Made by a program: the position numbers and the translations under genes
Assembly: GCF_018424685.1 (NCBI RefSeq)
Contig: NZ_QTKX01000001.1
Coordinates: 186,001-250,000 of the forward strand
DNA length: 64,000 nucleotides
Reading direction: 5' to 3'
From: Mesobacillus boroniphilus
GTDB lineage: Bacteria > Bacillota > Bacilli > Bacillales > Cytobacillaceae
Part shown: positions 61,657 to 64,000 of the stretch, piece after piece
How the letters are laid out: the number at the start of each line of letters is the position of its first letter
Numbering within the stretch: position 1 is the stretch's first letter
Notes under the pieces: generated by a model
Databases searched by the model: none
What the model saw: the letters and a program-made list of their open reading frames with translations, nothing else
Told to the model about the DNA's origin: nothing

Positions 61657-62159
61657 AACCGGTGCTGTTCCAGGTTGCAGGGTACCAAAACAGCGGCAAA
61701 ACTACACTTAGCCTGAGGTTGATCAAAGAGCTGACTGCAGCAGGTCTGAAGGTTGCGACAGTCAAACACCATGGGCATGGCGGCAGGCCGGAAGTTGTAG
61801 AGGCAAAGGATTCAGACATGCATGTAAAGGCAGGAGCTGCTGTCTCCCTTGTAGAAGGAGGTGGCAGGATGATCATTCATGCTGAAAATGGGCAATGGTC
61901 CCTTTCTGAAGAAATAGACATGCTATCCTTCTTCAAGCCTGATGTAATCTTGATAGAAGGATATAAGAATGAGCCCTATCCTAAGGCGGTCATCCTTCGT
62001 GATGAAAGCGATTTGGAGCTAGTGGAAAAGCTGCATAATATCCAGGTCGTTTTATGCCGAAAACCTGGGTTGTCAAACTTGTTAAAAGATTCAGCTCTCC
62101 CTGTTCTTAATATGGATGATGGAGTTTGCTGGATTTTAGAATACATCACCAATAAATAG
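61644..62159 (+). CDS. mobB: MobB, molybdopterin-guanine dinucleotide biosynthesis adaptor
   Basis: 171 aa. P-loop GYQNSGKTTLSLRLIKEL near the N-terminus, VATVKHHGHGG and DVILIEGYKNEPYPKAVILR, as in MobB. A GTP-binding helper of MobA in making the MGD form used by nitrate reductase. Translated from within the end of moeA. Confidence 0.93.
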   Translation: MALVKPVLFQVAGYQNSGKTTLSLRLIKELTAAGLKVATVKHHGHGGRPEVVEAKDSDMHVKAGAAVSLVEGGGRMIIHAENGQWSLSEEIDMLSFFKPDVILIEGYKNEPYPKAVILRDESDLELVEKLHNIQVVLCRKPGLSNLLKDSALPVLNMDDGVCWILEYITNK

Positions 62160-62219
62160 GTGATTTCCTCTAAGTCGTTCAAGGTTTAGCAAGAAAAAGT
62201 TCTTATTTTGGACATAATC

Positions 62220-62262
62220 GGCGACTTTTGTCACTGTCACTTCATACTTACCCGGTTAGAAT
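62220..62262 (+). promoter_or_regulatory. Weak FNR-like box and -10 of the NarI-like gene
   Basis: GGCGACTTTTGTCACT (62220-62235; 7 of 10), -10 TAGAAT at 62257-62262, with the same 37-bp spacing as the other units. Weaker than the rest; the spacing is the main support. Confidence 0.5.
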
Positions 62263-62305
62263 GTTAATGGGGTTTAAGTTGTGAGATATGTGTGAGGTGA
62301 GAACG

Positions 62306-62734
62306 ATGGAAATGCTGCAAATCTTCTTATGGATCGTGTACCCGTATTCGGTTGCGGCAATAGTGGCAATGGGGCTCGTTTGGCAGTACGATGCATCGAG
62401 AGAGGAAGGAACACGCTCGAAAGCAGGGAGGCTTCTGCTAGTCGTCGTCAAAACACTTATGGCTGCCAGCACAGCAACAGGTATCGCCATCGTGCTATCC
62501 AGCAGCATAGCTAACGAACCAGTATTGCTGTTGAGATGGCTCATCAGCCTTGCCCAGCTGCAGCCAGACATGAGCTTGGTCACGGATGTTTCCATTCTCT
62601 CTAAGGTGCATTTCATTGTTGTGTTCCTATTCCTATTGAGTCTGGCTTTCACGAAGGAAATTTATTATTTGTTAAAACCGCACTTATATTTGAAAAAAAT
62701 CTTTTTAAAACTTCATTTTGAAAAAAGAGGCTGA
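62306..62734 (+). CDS. NarI-like shortened membrane protein
   Basis: 142 aa from ATG 62306, AGGTGAG upstream. Four hydrophobic segments. WIVYPYSVAAIVAMGLVWQY resembles the first helix of NarI (respiratory nitrate reductase gamma subunit), and KVHFIVVFLFLLSLAFTKEI its fifth helix; the approximately 80 residues between, including the helix carrying the first pair of heme-ligand His, are missing. Of the four heme-b ligands only the KVH His has a counterpart; the last is Tyr. So it is probably not a quinol-oxidising cytochrome. Function unknown. Confidence 0.7.
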   Translation: MEMLQIFLWIVYPYSVAAIVAMGLVWQYDASREEGTRSKAGRLLLVVVKTLMAASTATGIAIVLSSSIANEPVLLLRWLISLAQLQPDMSLVTDVSILSKVHFIVVFLFLLSLAFTKEIYYLLKPHLYLKKIFLKLHFEKRG

Positions 62735-62831
62735 AAATAAGTTTCTGATTTAGGATCAGAACTTGGATATTTTAAGAGATAAACAAAGCACGGTAAAATA
62801 TTTCTAGTAATGGGATAGCAAGGCGATATAA

Positions 62832-62872
62832 AAAAACGCTTAGGAATTGAATTGAAATTCCTAAGCGTTTTT
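62832..62872. terminator. Bidirectional terminator between NarI-like and MEDS genes
   Basis: AAAAACGCTTAGGAATT pairs with AATTCCTAAGCGTTTTT around a short loop; T-runs on both strands. Confidence 0.93.
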
Positions 62873-62875
62873 GCC

Positions 62876-63448
62876 TTATTTTCCACCACTTGCTAATTGA
62901 TATTGCTCTGAGACGATGAAATCATCATCTATTAAAACATAAGGATGTGTTTCCATCAAAATCCTTGTGAGGTTGTCTGGCATTTTATCCCCTTCGTAAG
63001 CACAAATCAGTGGGAAAGACAGTGCATTTACAGCTTGGTCTACTATTCTTTCAAAATCTTCAATTATATGCAGTGGATCTTTCATTGTGGCCCACTCAAC
63101 ATGTGCCCAGGATCGGAAAGGGAGATCATTTTCTATATACGGCTGAACCATGTTATTAAAGTAATCCAGGATTGCAGGAGGATGATAACTGCCACTGGAA
63201 TAATAAAAATCGAAGTTGTTTACCCAATGAACAAATTTCATTTGATCTTCCGTTAATCGTGAGCTGAGTTCTTCGTCAATTAAACGGAATAGAGGTTCAT
63301 TTTCAATGAAAATAACATAATCCCCCGCCATAACGCCTTCTTCTATAAAACTAACAGCCTGATTAATGTATTTATCCATTTCATTGTAGGAATAAAGGAC
63401 ATGAACGCTCCTATGATCTTTAAACAACTGATTCATGTTGTTCTTCAA
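62876..63448 (-). CDS. MEDS-domain sensory protein
   Basis: 190 aa, AAGGGGTGATCAC upstream region. SVHVLYSYNEMDKYINQAVS and FIEEGVMAGDYVIFIENEPL match the MEDS (DcmR sensory) domain; one domain covers the entire protein, with FPLICAYEG near the end. No output domain, signal peptide or membrane helix. Such stand-alone proteins are common in Bacillaceae and may regulate a kinase or sigma-factor partner; the partner is not in this window. Confidence 0.75.
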   Translation of the reverse strand: MKNNMNQLFKDHRSVHVLYSYNEMDKYINQAVSFIEEGVMAGDYVIFIENEPLFRLIDEELSSRLTEDQMKFVHWVNNFDFYYSSGSYHPPAILDYFNNMVQPYIENDLPFRSWAHVEWATMKDPLHIIEDFERIVDQAVNALSFPLICAYEGDKMPDNLTRILMETHPYVLIDDDFIVSEQYQLASGGK

Positions 63449-63621
63449 GTGATCACCCCTTCTTAAGTAATGCCTTCAAGTTTACTACACTTCCGTATAT
63501 AAATAAATGACCGTTCAAGTTCAATCCCTGACTGAAGGGTTCAAATTTTTTAAGATGAATGTGCTAGAACCTTATAGTTTTTATGACAGTTCAGTGTCAG
63601 TGGGATTCCCACACGAAGAAA

Positions 63622-63664
63622 TGTGATGTGTTTCACTTATTCATTGTTTTCACTGCTTTATATT
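63622..63664 (+). promoter_or_regulatory. FNR box and -10 of ywiC
   Basis: TGTGATGTGTTTCACT (63622-63637; 9 of 10), -10 TATATT at 63659-63664, again 37 bp apart; start about 25 bp before the ywiC ATG. Confidence 0.78.
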
Positions 63665-63695
63665 TAAGGTAAGAAACATAAGGGAGTGTTCATTC

Positions 63696-64000
63696 ATGAA
63701 GTTATTTATGCCAAAACAGCATGGGGCCTGGGCGATGTTGATCATCCCTTTCTGGCTTGGAGCAGCGGCAAGTGAAATAGTCTGGCAGCATGTCCCGTTT
63801 TTTATCGGATGGTTGTTACTATATCTAGGAACATATCCGCTTCTATTGATGTTCAAGAAAAAGAAAATTCCGTTTTATCGTAAATGGGCACTTATTTATA
63901 TAATACCAGCGTTAGTGTTCTTAATGTTTCCATTGTTCACAACACCATCAATCGTAACCTTTGGCCTTTCAATGATTCCGTTTTTTTTGATCAATGCATA
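63696..64000 (+). CDS. ywiC: YwiC-like family membrane protein (5' end; cut by window end)
   Basis: First 101 codons only; AAGGGAG 9 bp before the ATG. MKLFMPKQHGAWAMLIIPFW is the family's conserved start, with at least three membrane helices visible. In B. subtilis ywiC lies next to narK-fnr. Function unknown. The FNR promoter implies anaerobic expression. Confidence 0.88.
   Translation, partial: MKLFMPKQHGAWAMLIIPFWLGAAASEIVWQHVPFFIGWLLLYLGTYPLLLMFKKKKIPFYRKWALIYIIPALVFLMFPLFTTPSIVTFGLSMIPFFLINA

Overview
The window is ordinary chromosomal DNA of a low-to-moderate GC, spore-forming Firmicute of the family Bacillaceae. The evidence is a complete gerPABCDEF spore-coat operon with a recognisable sigma-K promoter, AddAB instead of RecBCD, strong AAGGAGG-type ribosome binding sites with several TTG/GTG starts, catabolite (cre) sites, and gene order shared with Bacillus subtilis: addBA-yisB-gerP-yisK-yisL-yisN-asnO in the left third, and cvfB(yitL)-yitS-yitT-ipi-yitU-yitV-yitW in the middle right. 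I see no rRNA, tRNA, CRISPR array, transposase or prophage gene. The genus cannot be fixed from the sequence alone; it is not B. subtilis itself.

Layout. 1-7.5 kb: end of addB, addA, a three-copy 51-bp tandem repeat where B. subtilis has sbcDC, a YisB-like HNH protein and the gerP operon. 7.6-20 kb: acyl-CoA synthetase, DUF418 membrane protein plus P-loop kinase, YisK, a large YhgE/Pip membrane protein, YisL, a PAS-GGDEF-EAL protein with a degenerate GGDEF, YisN and AsnO. 20-30 kb: nitronate monooxygenase, then a C4-dicarboxylate module: a DcuS/CitA-type kinase and its regulator, a DctP/DctB-like lipoprotein behind a promoter overlapped by a cre site, a TAXI-type TRAP transporter (binding protein plus fused permease) and a tartrate/D-malate dehydrogenase. 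30-40.5 kb: MATE pump and a maltodextrin locus (intracellular neopullulanase, MdxEFG transporter, membrane-tethered amylase, LacI-family regulator). 40.5-51 kb: SDR dehydrogenase, CoA-disulfide/persulfide reductase with a CstR-like operator, YajQ, CvfB, DegV, YitT, Ipi, YitU, YitV, YitW, and two short genes found by eye on the minus strand (43 and 50 codons).

51-64 kb is an anaerobic/nitrate island: radical SAM/SPASM protein, Fnr with a C-terminal Cys cluster, two NarK transporters of different type, MoaA, cardiolipin synthase, the di-iron Fe-S repair protein RIC, MoeA, MobB, a shortened NarI-like membrane protein, a MEDS-domain protein and YwiC (cut by the window end). Seven transcription units in this island have an FNR-box-like sequence whose first base lies exactly 37 bp before the first base of a -10-like hexamer, the geometry of an FNR-activated promoter centred at -41.5. 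This ties poorly understood genes (radical SAM protein, NarI-like protein, YwiC) to nitrate/oxygen-limited growth. It is the strongest system-level observation in the window. The nitrate reductase structural genes are not present and may lie beyond the right edge.
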